Assembly: GCA_002683215.1 (NCBI GenBank)
Contig: NYSY01000166.1
Span: 1 to 34,177, forward strand
From: Planctomycetaceae bacterium
GTDB lineage: Bacteria > Planctomycetota > Phycisphaerae > Phycisphaerales > SM1A02
Direction: 5' to 3'
DNA: 34,177 nt
Part shown: one piece after another, positions 25,357-33,253 of the stretch
How positions within the stretch are numbered: position 1 is the stretch's first letter
How the letters are laid out: each line of letters begins with the position of its first letter
The notes under the pieces: generated by a model
Told to the model about the DNA's origin: nothing
Database searches by the model: none
Seen by the model: the letters and a program-made list of their open reading frames with translations, nothing else
Translations under genes and position numbers: made by a program

Positions 25357-26484
25357 TCAGGCGGAAACCATCGCTTCGTTGTCCGGATACCGCTCGACCG
25401 CACGCAGAAGCTGCTCGATCTGGGCGGGAGGGGGCATCGACGTCAGGCGGCGTCGGAGGGCGGTGCAGGTCTTCAGCTCCCGTTCGCCCATCAGGAGGTG
25501 TTCCTTCCGGGTTCCGCTCGCGGCGAGATTGATCGCCGGGAAGAGGCGGCGTTCCGCAATGGTCCGATCGAGGATGAGCTCCATGTTCCCGGTGCCCTTG
25601 AACTCTTCGAAGATGACCTGGTCGGCCCGGCTCCCGGTATCCACGAGGCAGCTGGCGATGATGGTGAGCGATCCACCTTCCTCGACCTTCCGGGCGGCGC
25701 CGAACAGCTGCTTCGGTATCTCCATGGCCCGTGAATCGAGGCCACCGGACATGGTTCGGCCGCTCTGACGGAAGGATCGGGAGTTGTTGAACGCCCGCCC
25801 GAGCCGGGTGATGGAGTCCAGCAGGACCACCACGTCCCGGCCGGCCTCGAGTTTCCGCTTCGCCCGTTCGATCGCGAGCATGCCCAGATGGCAATGCGTG
25901 TCCACGTCCATGTCGTTGCTGGAAGCAAGGACCTCGGCGGGGACGTTCCGGCGGAAGTCGGTGACCTCCTCGGGCCGCTCGTCGATCAGGAGGGCGACGA
26001 CGTCCACGTCCGGATGATTCTGCTTGATCCCCATCGCGATCTGCTGCAGCAGGATGGTCTTCCCCGCCTTCGGCGGGGCGACGATCAGACCGCGGGTGCC
26101 GTAGCCGATCGGGCAGAAGAGATCGATGAGCCGACACGCCGGGGGGCAGCCTCGATGCTCGAGGGCCATCCGGGGCGCGGGGTCGATCGGCGTGAGTTCC
26201 TCGAACGGCTTCCGGGCCTGGTAGTCGTCGAATTCAAGGCCCTCGACCCGGATGATTCGATCGACGGTCGGTCGTGGTGGTCGTCCACCGGATCGTCGTC
26301 GGCGGCGGGGCTTTCGCTCCACGACTTCGACCTCGAGTTGCTGCGATGGGCGGAGGTTGAACTCATCGAGCATTTCGGCCGGCACGAAGGGGTCGGTGTC
26401 GGACACGACCAACCCGTCTCCCATCTGTCGGAGGCGTGGTTCGGAGCCCTTGGGAACGTCGAGGATGCCGGTGAAACTCGTCAT
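25357..26484 (-). CDS. rho: Transcription termination factor Rho
   Basis: Hexameric RNA-dependent ATPase that ends transcription. The ATPase core is complete: Walker A APPKAGKT (about 136-143), LLIDERPEEVTDFRR (165-179), Walker B VVVLLDSITRLGRA (218-231), Q-loop region SGRTMSGGLD (241-250), and the R-loop stretch EFKGTGNMELILDR (294-307). With the ATG at 26484 the protein has 375 residues against about 420 in E. coli. It lacks the N-terminal helical domain and begins at the RNA-binding OB fold. In that fold the FGFLR motif is not present; SEPRLRQ stands at its place. A basic Arg run (KPRRRRRSGGR, 58-68) follows. The frame is open back to a GTG at 26751 and could add 89 Arg-rich residues; the ATG has a weak ribosome binding site, so the start is uncertain. 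Confidence 0.93.
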   Translation of the reverse strand: MTSFTGILDVPKGSEPRLRQMGDGLVVSDTDPFVPAEMLDEFNLRPSQQLEVEVVERKPRRRRRSGGRPPRPTVDRIIRVEGLEFDDYQARKPFEELTPIDPAPRMALEHRGCPPACRLIDLFCPIGYGTRGLIVAPPKAGKTILLQQIAMGIKQNHPDVDVVALLIDERPEEVTDFRRNVPAEVLASSNDMDVDTHCHLGMLAIERAKRKLEAGRDVVVLLDSITRLGRAFNNSRSFRQSGRTMSGGLDSRAMEIPKQLFGAARKVEEGGSLTIIASCLVDTGSRADQVIFEEFKGTGNMELILDRTIAERRLFPAINLAASGTRKEHLLMGERELKTCTALRRRLTSMPPPAQIEQLLRAVERYPDNEAMVSA

Positions 26485-26773
26485 GGATCGTGTCGCTTGC
26501 TGATCTTCGTGGTCCGGAAGTCGACGGTGCGGAGTCCGTCGAGGAACGTTCCGGCCGGGTGGCTGCGAACGTCGGGTGAGGGTCTTCTCGAATGCGGCGG
26601 ACCGAGGCCAACGGTATCGATCGTCATGGGGGAAGCGTGGACCCGCCGCTTTCGCCCTGGGGATCTCGTTTGCTGCGTCGCCTTCTTCGTGCACCACGTT
26701 GGAGGTGGTGCGCCGAGGGATTCCGAGCGGTGGGAGAAGGCGTCTGCCCACCGGGTTCGCTCCGCTCGGCTCG
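26485..26773 (-). promoter_or_regulatory. Long rho leader
   Basis: About 290 bases separate the predicted transcription start from the rho ATG. No separate gene is seen in it. It contains a perfect hairpin, GCACCAC/GTGGTGC (26691-26697 with 26705-26711, 7-base loop), without a following U run. rho is autoregulated through its leader in several bacteria, and this long untranslated stretch would fit that. The alternative is that part of it is a Rho N-terminal extension, since the frame is open throughout. Confidence 0.5.
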
Positions 26774-26779
26774 ATCCGA

Positions 26780-26809
26780 AGTAGAGCAGGGGGACCCGGG
26801 GGTTGTCAA
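26780..26809 (-). promoter_or_regulatory. Predicted promoter of the rho operon
   Basis: A perfect -35 box TTGACA (26809-26804, minus strand) is followed after 18 bases by TCTACT (26785-26780), four of six to the -10 consensus. The TGA stop codon of psuG (26808-26806) lies inside the TTGACA. This is the best consensus match I found in the window and separates the helicase-psuG unit from rho-MCE-MCE-SpoU. Confidence 0.65.
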
Positions 26810-27840
26810 CCGGAACGGTCGGCCGACCAGGCGGTCGCGATCTCCCCCGCGAGCGCTGCATTGGCGATGAGGAGGGCGAGGTTCGCGGAGACCGGATCGA
26901 TCTCCGCATCGGCGATCATCGACCCGAGGAGGAAGGGTGTGACCCCGGAGCCGTCGATGCCCTGGGCGGCCGCTCTCGCGAGGCCGGCGTCGACCAGGAC
27001 GTCCATCCGGTGGGGATCGATCGCTTCATCGGCAGGGCAGGGGTTCGCGACCAGCATGCCGGAAGACTGGGCGAATTCACCCCAGTGGCGCCGGCAGGCG
27101 TCCGCGATCGCGTCGGCGGAATCGAGTCGGTGGGGGACCTTGAGTTCTTCGCTGAGTCCGACGGTGAAGATCGGAAGGGCGTCGGTCCGGTAGCCGACCA
27201 CCGGCACCCCGAGGGTGTCGAGCATCTCCAGCGTCGCGGGGAGATCGAGGATCACCTTCGCGCCGGAGGCCACCACCACGACGGGTTCCGATGCGAGGGC
27301 CCGGAGATCCGCGGAGACGTCGGGGCGTTCCGTCCAGCCGCGGTGGACGCCGCCGATGCCGCCGGTCGCGAAGACCCGGATCGGTTCGGGTGCGGCGAGC
27401 CCGCACGCGTGCATGGACGCCGCCACCGTCGTTCCGGCCGAGGCGCGGGCGACGGACAGCGCCGCGAAGTCGCGGTTGCTCGCCTTGCGGGCGGTCTCAT
27501 CGAGTGCGAGGGCCGCGAGTTCGTCGTCATCCAGGCCGATCCGCAGCACGCCGTCGATCATCGCGACGACCGCGGGCACCGCGTTCGCGTGCCGTACCGC
27601 CTTCGAGACCAGTCGGACGGCCTGCAGATTGAGCGGCGCGTCGTCGTCCCACGCGATCTCGCCCCCGAGCAGTCCGGCGACGCACCCGTCGGCCCGAAGA
27701 CAGCCGGGCGTGGCGCGACCGGTTCGGGGGAGTCCGTGCGTGAGCACCGCGGTTTCGAGGCCGACCACCGGACGTCCCTCGGAGAGGGCGTCCGCGATCT
27801 CGGGATGGGTGCGCACGAAACCGTCGGAAGGGCTGCTCAT
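26806..27840 (-). CDS. psuG: Pseudouridine-5'-phosphate glycosidase
   Basis: Breaks pseudouridine 5'-phosphate into uracil and ribose 5-phosphate (reversible) during salvage of modified RNA. Family motifs: VVGLETAVLTHGLP (E29), RKASNRDF (K119), ATGGIGGVHRG (158-168), DVSADL (D174), ASGAKVILDL (K195, the Schiff-base Lys position), VPVVGYRTDALPIF and VTPFLLGSMI. Length is 344 residues against about 310 for E. coli. An extra segment of about 25 residues (roughly 40-75, GRATPGCLRADGCVAGLLGG...) follows the first motif. No pseudouridine kinase (psuK) is adjacent, although PsuG needs the phosphorylated substrate. It begins 7 bases after the RNA helicase stop, so the two are probably co-transcribed. 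Confidence 0.92.
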   Translation of the reverse strand: MSSPSDGFVRTHPEIADALSEGRPVVGLETAVLTHGLPRTGRATPGCLRADGCVAGLLGGEIAWDDDAPLNLQAVRLVSKAVRHANAVPAVVAMIDGVLRIGLDDDELAALALDETARKASNRDFAALSVARASAGTTVAASMHACGLAAPEPIRVFATGGIGGVHRGWTERPDVSADLRALASEPVVVVASGAKVILDLPATLEMLDTLGVPVVGYRTDALPIFTVGLSEELKVPHRLDSADAIADACRRHWGEFAQSSGMLVANPCPADEAIDPHRMDVLVDAGLARAAAQGIDGSGVTPFLLGSMIADAEIDPVSANLALLIANAALAGEIATAWSADRSG

Positions 27841-27847
27841 CTGGGTC

Positions 27848-29284
27848 TCATCGGCGTCGGGTTCGGACCTTGCCCTGCATCCGGCGGGCCGGCATCTTGG
27901 TGGGCACGATGCCGCCCGGGAAGGCGGCGGTATCGTCGGCCTTGACCGGGGGGGCCTCGGTTCGCTTCACGGAGGCCTCGCGATCCTGGACCCGCTTCTC
28001 GGCGAGTTCCTTCTCGGCCCGGACGTCCGCGGGGACGGTGCCCGGCACGAAGTCCTCGTAGACCAGCTGCGGGATCTCGATGTTCGCGAGCATTTCGCAG
28101 TTCGTGAGGAGATCGCCCTGATCGGGGCTCACCAGACTCCACGCCACGCCCTTCCGGCCCGCGCGGGCGGTCCGGCCGATCCGGTGGACGTAGACCTCGG
28201 GGTCTTCGGGGAGGTCGTAGTTGATGACGTGGCTGATGCCGTCGACGTCGAGGCCGCGGGCCGCGAGGTCGCTGGCGACCAGCACGGACAGGTTCCCGGC
28301 GCGAAGCCGTTCCATGACCTTGTTCCGCTGGCTCTGGATCAGGTCGCCGTGGATCGCGTGGGCCGCGATGTCCTTGCGATTGAGGAACTTGGTGACGTCG
28401 TCCACGGTCCGCTTGGTGCGGCAGAAGACCACCGTGAGCTCCGGCTTCTCGTGGACGAGGAGATGGTGGAGCATCTTCCGCTTGTCCCAGCGTTCGACGT
28501 TGATCCAGGACTGGGCGACCCGGGCGACCGTCAGGCTCTTCTCCTTGCTGACGATCTTGACCGGATCCTTCATGTAGGACCGGGCGAGCTTCTCGATCTC
28601 GGGGGAGATCGTCGCGCTCACGAAGATCGTCTGCGGTCGTTGCTTCATTCCGCCGAGGATCTTCCGGATGTCGTCTCGGAAGCCGATGTCGAGCATGCGG
28701 TCGACTTCGTCGAGCACCGCGACGCGAACCGTGTCATACGGCAGCATCCGGCGTTCGTGAAGGTCCATCACGCGGCCGGGGGTGCCGACGACGATCTCGG
28801 GTCCGCGCTCGAGCTTCGGGGCCTGCGCGGTGATCCGCTGGCCGCCGTAGACGGGAAGCACGTGCAGCGGCGTGCCGGTGCCGAGGTCCTTGATCTCCTG
28901 CGCGACCTGGATCGCGAGTTCCCGGGTCGGGACGAGGATGAGCGAAGCGAAGTGGTCGCCGGGCTCGATCGCCGCGAGGAGCGGAAGTCCGAAGGCAGCG
29001 GTCTTGCCGGTGCCGGTCTTCGCCTGTCCGAGGACGTGTCGTCCGGAGAGCGCGGCGGGGATCAACGAGGCCTGGATCTTCGTGGGGTGCACGAAGCCGC
29101 TCTTGGTGATGCCCTTCAGGACGTCGTCCGGCAGGCCGAGATCGGCGAAGGTCTTGGAAGTGTCGAACGTCTCCTCGGCCTCTTCCTTCGCCTGGGTGGC
29201 GACGGATTCGGGGGAGGGGTCGTTCTCACGGGGCGGGGTCTTGTCCGTCGAAGTCGTCAAAGGTGGAACTCGCTGAGGCGTCAA
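27848..29284 (-). CDS. DEAD-box family ATP-dependent RNA helicase (DEVD variant)
   Basis: RNA helicase with every superfamily-2 motif: Q motif FVHPTKIQ (64-71), I AKTGTGKT (88-95), Ia PTRELAIQ, Ib GTPGR, II DEVD (192-195), III SAT, IV VVFCRTKR, V ASDLAARGLDV and VI HRIGRTARAGR. Motif II is DEVD rather than DEAD. An acidic, disordered N-terminus of about 45 residues and a basic tail (RRMQGKVRTRRR) flank the core; the tail probably helps RNA binding. Length of 478 residues resembles RhlE/CshA-type helicases used in RNA decay and ribosome assembly. No ATG is available upstream of the core; I use the TTG at 29284, with another TTG at 29260 as the alternative. psuG follows in the same transcript. 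Confidence 0.9.
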   Translation of the reverse strand: MTPQRVPPLTTSTDKTPPRENDPSPESVATQAKEEAEETFDTSKTFADLGLPDDVLKGITKSGFVHPTKIQASLIPAALSGRHVLGQAKTGTGKTAAFGLPLLAAIEPGDHFASLILVPTRELAIQVAQEIKDLGTGTPLHVLPVYGGQRITAQAPKLERGPEIVVGTPGRVMDLHERRMLPYDTVRVAVLDEVDRMLDIGFRDDIRKILGGMKQRPQTIFVSATISPEIEKLARSYMKDPVKIVSKEKSLTVARVAQSWINVERWDKRKMLHHLLVHEKPELTVVFCRTKRTVDDVTKFLNRKDIAAHAIHGDLIQSQRNKVMERLRAGNLSVLVASDLAARGLDVDGISHVINYDLPEDPEVYVHRIGRTARAGRKGVAWSLVSPDQGDLLTNCEMLANIEIPQLVYEDFVPGTVPADVRAEKELAEKRVQDREASVKRTEAPPVKADDTAAFPGGIVPTKMPARRMQGKVRTRRR

Positions 29285-29400
29285 GTCCAGCGCTCATTGA
29301 TGAACGCCGGAGCAATCCGTCGATACTACCCGCAGAGGGCACCCCACCGCGGCGGATCTCGGTGGTACCTTGCCCGAGTCCCCGACTTTTCGGACTCTTC
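29285..29400. other. Divergent intergenic region, helicase and alr
   Basis: These 116 bases must hold promoters for the helicase (minus) and alr (plus). On the plus strand TTGATG near 29297 is followed after 19 bases by GATACT, a weak match; on the minus strand TAGTAT near 29323-29328 is a possible -10. I see no strong operator or hairpin. Confidence 0.3.
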
Positions 29401-30636
29401 ATGACCACGACGAGTTCCATTCGAATCGACCTGGCCGCGCTGGAGGGCAACCTCGAGGCGATCGCTCGTCTGGTCGGCGGTGGTCATCCAGCACCCGATC
29501 GGATCTGTGCCGTCGTCAAATCCGATGCCTACGGGCTCGGAGCCGCTCGAATCGCGGGCTCCATGGCCTCGATGGGGATCCGGAATTTCGCCGCTTACCA
29601 GCCTTCTGAGGCGATTGAAGTGGCCACCGCCGCCCGCGGTGCCTCCGTACTGGTCCTGATGCCCGTCCACCAGCTCGATCGGGCCGGGGCCGCGAGGCAT
29701 CTGCTGGCCGCCGGTCGCCTGCACTACACCGCCCACACGCTCGAGCAGGTCCGGGACCTCGAGGCCGAGGCGGCCCCGCTGGGCATCGTCCTTCCCGTCC
29801 ATCTCGAGCTCGACACCGGAATGGGGCGTGGTGGCTGCGAGGAGCCCGATGCCCGGCGAATTCTCGAGTTCGTCTCGGGCAGTCGACGATTGCGACTCGC
29901 CGGGGTGATGACCCACCTGCCCGACGCCCTCGATGATCCGGACACCGCACGCGATCGTGGCCGGCGCTTTCGTCGATTCCTCGAAGACACCGCCGATCTC
30001 GTCCCCGGGAGCGCAGTCCGTCACGTTTCGGCGACCGCCGCCCTGCAGGACGCCTCCCTCCGTTTCGACATGGCGAGGATCGGTCTCGGCTGGACCGGGC
30101 ATCTTCCGCGTCCGTTGTCGACCGATCGGTCCGGTCTTCGGCTCCGACCCGCGATCTCCTGGTGGTCACGGCTCATCCAGGTCAGGCGCATCGAGGCGGG
30201 ACGAACCATCGGCTATGGATGCACCCAGCGGATCGAACGCGACACCATCGCGGGACTCGTTCCCGTCGGTTACGCGGATGGTCTGCCGCCGAGCCGACTC
30301 GCCGCCCATCGGGTGGTGGTCCACGGGAAGCACGGGCCGGTGGCGGCGCCGGTGCTGGGCCGGATGAACATGGATCAGTGCGTGGTGGATCTCACCGAGG
30401 TCGGACCGGTCGATGCGGATGCCTCCGTCGAGGTGGTCAGCTCCGATCCCGATTCGGCGGTGTCGCTTCCCCGGGTGGCCGCCCGGGCGGACGTGATGCC
30501 CTACGAGCTGCTCTGCGGACTGTCCGCGCGGATTCCCCGCGTCGTGGTGGCGGGGGGCTCGCTTGCGGCGACGGATCATGTCCCCTCGATCGAGTCGAAG
30601 GCGGCGGTTCGCGGACCGCAGATCGGTTTCGGCTGA
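29401..30636 (+). CDS. alr: Alanine racemase
   Basis: PLP enzyme that makes D-alanine for peptidoglycan. The PLP-binding lysine is K40 in AVVKSDAYGLG and the opposing catalytic tyrosine is Y272 in TIGYGCTQ. HLELDTGMGRGG, GVMTHLPDA, FDMARIGLGW and VLGRMNMDQ are further family blocks in the expected order. Length of 411 residues is slightly above the usual 360-380, with a longer C-terminal tail past PYELLCGLSARIPRV. The MTHLPDA segment, usually MTHFA.AD, is slightly altered. I choose ATG 29401 because MTTTSSIRIDLAALEGNL matches the normal start. With murA, murG and ftsW it shows active cell-wall precursor synthesis. mqnA begins 64 bases downstream and may share the transcript. Confidence 0.93.
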   Translation: MTTTSSIRIDLAALEGNLEAIARLVGGGHPAPDRICAVVKSDAYGLGAARIAGSMASMGIRNFAAYQPSEAIEVATAARGASVLVLMPVHQLDRAGAARHLLAAGRLHYTAHTLEQVRDLEAEAAPLGIVLPVHLELDTGMGRGGCEEPDARRILEFVSGSRRLRLAGVMTHLPDALDDPDTARDRGRRFRRFLEDTADLVPGSAVRHVSATAALQDASLRFDMARIGLGWTGHLPRPLSTDRSGLRLRPAISWWSRLIQVRRIEAGRTIGYGCTQRIERDTIAGLVPVGYADGLPPSRLAAHRVVVHGKHGPVAAPVLGRMNMDQCVVDLTEVGPVDADASVEVVSSDPDSAVSLPRVAARADVMPYELLCGLSARIPRVVVAGGSLAATDHVPSIESKAAVRGPQIGFG

Positions 30637-30700
30637 GCGAGTCGTGGCTTGGCTCGCTCTGGGGATCGCTTCGAGGCCGCGAACGACCTAGCATGAGCGC

Positions 30701-31561
30701 ATGACCGCTTCCTCGTCCATCGACGCCCGGCTCGGGGTCGTCTCGTACCTCAACACGCTTCCGCTGATCGACGGGCTGGACCGGACCCGGGGCGTCGAGA
30801 TCGTGGCCGCAGTGCCCTCGTCGCTCTCCGGACTGCTCGCCGCGGGGGCGACCGACCTCTCGCTTTGCTCGGTGATCGACCAGCAGCGATCGGCGGTGCC
30901 GCTCGAACTGGTTCCGGTGGGTCAGATCGGTTGTGACGGGCCGACGTGGACGGTCCGCCTCTTCTCGAACCGGCCGCTCTCGGAGATCGAGAACGTCGGT
31001 TGCGACGTCGACAGCCACACCTCCATCGCCCTCCTTCGGATCCTGCTTCGCGAGCAGTACGGGCTCCAGCCGCGATTCGAGCCCTTCGAGGCGTCCGGTC
31101 CGGAACGTCGCGACTGGCCGGATGCGGTGCTGCTGATCGGCGACAAGGTCGTCCGATCCGGTCCGGGCACCGACACCCATCCGCATCAACTGGACCTCGG
31201 TGAGGCCTGGCGTGAACTCACGGGGTTGCCCTTCGTCTTCGCATCGTGGTTCCGTCGTGCGGGCGCCACCGGCGACGAACTGGAACGGGCCCGCCGGCTG
31301 GCGGTCCTCGTGGATCATGCCCGGCGGCGCAATCGACATCGCATCGCGAGCATCGCGAAACAACACGCGCCGTCGCACGGATGGGACATCGCACAGGCGA
31401 TCGAATACCTCGGCACGCGACTCTGCTACGAGTGCACGCCCCGGTCCATCGAGGCGATCCGGACCTTCCTCGAAGCGGCATCGACGGTGAGCGAACCCGG
31501 TGCGCCCGCCGAACCCTGTCCGCCGCTTCGGATCGCGGCCGATGTGATGGCGTCGACATGA
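30701..31561 (+). CDS. mqnA: Chorismate dehydratase MqnA (futalosine pathway)
   Basis: Catalyses the first step of the futalosine route to menaquinone, dehydrating chorismate to 3-enolpyruvylbenzoate. The fold is that of periplasmic binding proteins but without a signal peptide. Family blocks: LGVVSYLNTLPL (residues 11-22), PSSLSGLLAAGATDLSLCSV, the DVDSHTSIALLRILL block (about 102-116), LIGDKVV, and DLGEAWRELTGLPFVFASW (about 165-183), where the GLPFVFA motif is diagnostic. Length of 286 residues is typical. It implies a menaquinone-based respiratory chain and the absence of need for classical menF/menD. Its TGA overlaps the ATG of the sigma-like gene (ATGA). No mqnB, C or D is in the window. 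Confidence 0.9.
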   Translation: MTASSSIDARLGVVSYLNTLPLIDGLDRTRGVEIVAAVPSSLSGLLAAGATDLSLCSVIDQQRSAVPLELVPVGQIGCDGPTWTVRLFSNRPLSEIENVGCDVDSHTSIALLRILLREQYGLQPRFEPFEASGPERRDWPDAVLLIGDKVVRSGPGTDTHPHQLDLGEAWRELTGLPFVFASWFRRAGATGDELERARRLAVLVDHARRRNRHRIASIAKQHAPSHGWDIAQAIEYLGTRLCYECTPRSIEAIRTFLEAASTVSEPGAPAEPCPPLRIAADVMAST

Positions 31562-33183
31562 CCGCGGACCGGCGGTATCGAACCGCCGCCATGTCGCTGG
31601 TCGACCGGCAATTCGCCTTCGCAGGCCCCAAGGTGCTGGACAAGTTCCTCGGTGGACTGCTCGAGGTCTATCCCGAAATCGAACCGACGCGGAACTATCC
31701 GGTCTCCTGGTTCTTGTTTCGCGTGACGGGCGTGGTCGCCCGTGACGATGATCTCGAGGCGCAGTTGGTGTCCGGGGTGGATCTGCTGGCGGATGCGGCG
31801 CTGCTGGCGAGCCGGCTCGCGTCGCGGCGGGGACCCGCGCCCCACGATCCCGATACCGAGGTCGCCGCCACCGAAATCGCCGCCGAGTGGGACGTGTCGC
31901 GCCGCACCCTGCAGCGCTGGCGGTACGACGGCCTTCCACTGATGCTCGCTCGATTTCCAGACGGCGTCGCCCGCTCGGTCTGCCGTCGGAAGATCGCGGA
32001 GCGGTTCGCCTCGAGATTCGCGGAGCGGACGGGTCGGGCCTCCCGGACGACGTCGGATTCGACGGTGATCAAGCCGGTGGCGGAGCACCCGGGACGACGT
32101 TCGTCGGTGACTGATGGCGCGAGCGTCACGGGGCCGCGTCGCCTTCGGCGGAACGCTGGAAGCCGCCGTCGTATCGCACGTCTGGTGATACGGGCGAGAG
32201 CACGCCTGATTCCCGCGGTGGAGATCGCGGCGAGGATCGATCGGAGCCTCGCGGTGGTACGTCGGGTGGAGCTCGCGGCGCGTCTCGAGGCGGTCGCCGC
32301 GATTCCGCCCCCGGCGGTGACGCCGCCGAATCTCGACCGCCCCGACGCGGTCGAGGTGTTCGGGGTGGCGGGCTCGCTGGACGATGCGGTGACGACCTTC
32401 GGCTCGTTGAAGTTCTTCGAGTGGCTCGCTCGGATCCGGGATGAAGAGATCGAGGACGAGGAGTCCGATCGGGCGCGGATCGCGGCGATGAACTTCGCGC
32501 TCGCCCGGGCCCTGCACGGGATCGAGAGGATCCATGACCCGGGCGGCCCCGTTCGGGAACGGGACGTCGATCTCGTCGAATCCCATCTGCGTTGGTGGGG
32601 GATGCTGGTGGAGCGGGCGACGCTGGCCGGTCTCCAACCCGGCCTGCGGCGTTTCGAGCAGTCGTTGGGACGGCGGCTCGACCAGCTTCCGACCGCGCGG
32701 GCGATGGCCGCGCTCGATCTCCTCCTCGATGCCGTGTCGGAGGGGGTGCGGAGCTTCGATCCCACCCGTCGGACCTCCGGACACGGGCTGGCACGCTCGG
32801 TGGGGCTCGCGGTCTCGCGTCGGGTCGCTCGGGAGCCGGGCTGGACGGAGGTCACCGGGGCGCGGGGGCGTCCCTCCGGTGCCGAAGAAAGACGCATCGA
32901 CCTGTTGGTGGCCGTGCCGGAACCGGCGCGATCGCTGATGGCGCCGATCCGCTGGTGGCGATCGCTCGATGCGACGCGACGGTCGGCCCACGCCGAGCAT
33001 CCGGGACTGGAGCCGTTCCTCGTTCGATTCGGATTGGACCTGCCCGGCCGGCCTCGAACGCTGCTCGAGACGGGCCGGCTGATCGGCCGGCCGCCCACCC
33101 GTTGGTCCGGCGCGGTGGAGGCGTTGCTCCGATCCGTCCGTGGGGCCGCGGTGGATGCGTCCTCCCAAGGCCCCGCGGGCTGA
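31558..33183 (+). CDS. Diverged planctomycete-type sigma-70 family protein
   Basis: A 541-residue protein laid out like the large sigma-70 factors of Planctomycetota. Residues 46-58 (RNYPVSWFLFRVTG) and 72-88 resemble their N-terminal block. Residues 103-150 hold a helix-turn-helix (ATEIAAEWDVSRRTLQRWR, then RFPDGVARSVC). Residues 203-260 (RARARLIPAVEIAARIDRS...VRRVELAARLE) match the helical linker. Residues 385-425 (LDLLLDAVSEGVRSFDPTRR...) parallel region 2 (ELVSDGNMSLMRAVEKFD). Residues 483-529 (FLVRFGLDLPGRPRTLLETG...) parallel region 4. The promoter-contact parts are eroded: the usual FSTYATWAI is missing, and RWSGAVEALLRSVR replaces ERVRQIEARALRKLR. These comparisons are from memory of the family. 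It may be a weak, specialised or non-functional sigma factor, or a regulator. It overlaps mqnA by ATGA. Confidence 0.68.
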   Translation: MTADRRYRTAAMSLVDRQFAFAGPKVLDKFLGGLLEVYPEIEPTRNYPVSWFLFRVTGVVARDDDLEAQLVSGVDLLADAALLASRLASRRGPAPHDPDTEVAATEIAAEWDVSRRTLQRWRYDGLPLMLARFPDGVARSVCRRKIAERFASRFAERTGRASRTTSDSTVIKPVAEHPGRRSSVTDGASVTGPRRLRRNAGSRRRIARLVIRARARLIPAVEIAARIDRSLAVVRRVELAARLEAVAAIPPPAVTPPNLDRPDAVEVFGVAGSLDDAVTTFGSLKFFEWLARIRDEEIEDEESDRARIAAMNFALARALHGIERIHDPGGPVRERDVDLVESHLRWWGMLVERATLAGLQPGLRRFEQSLGRRLDQLPTARAMAALDLLLDAVSEGVRSFDPTRRTSGHGLARSVGLAVSRRVAREPGWTEVTGARGRPSGAEERRIDLLVAVPEPARSLMAPIRWWRSLDATRRSAHAEHPGLEPFLVRFGLDLPGRPRTLLETGRLIGRPPTRWSGAVEALLRSVRGAAVDASSQGPAG

Positions 33184-33253
33184 AACCGAGCTGGCCTCGG
33201 TCGGACGGCTTCATCGAACCGGAAGGTGCGAATGCCTGGATGCACGAACGAAA

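Noticed and set aside
27215-29404. Long plus-strand frame (over 700 codons) antisense to psuG and the helicase
   Set aside because: Both minus-strand genes carry complete catalytic motifs; the antisense frame shows none.
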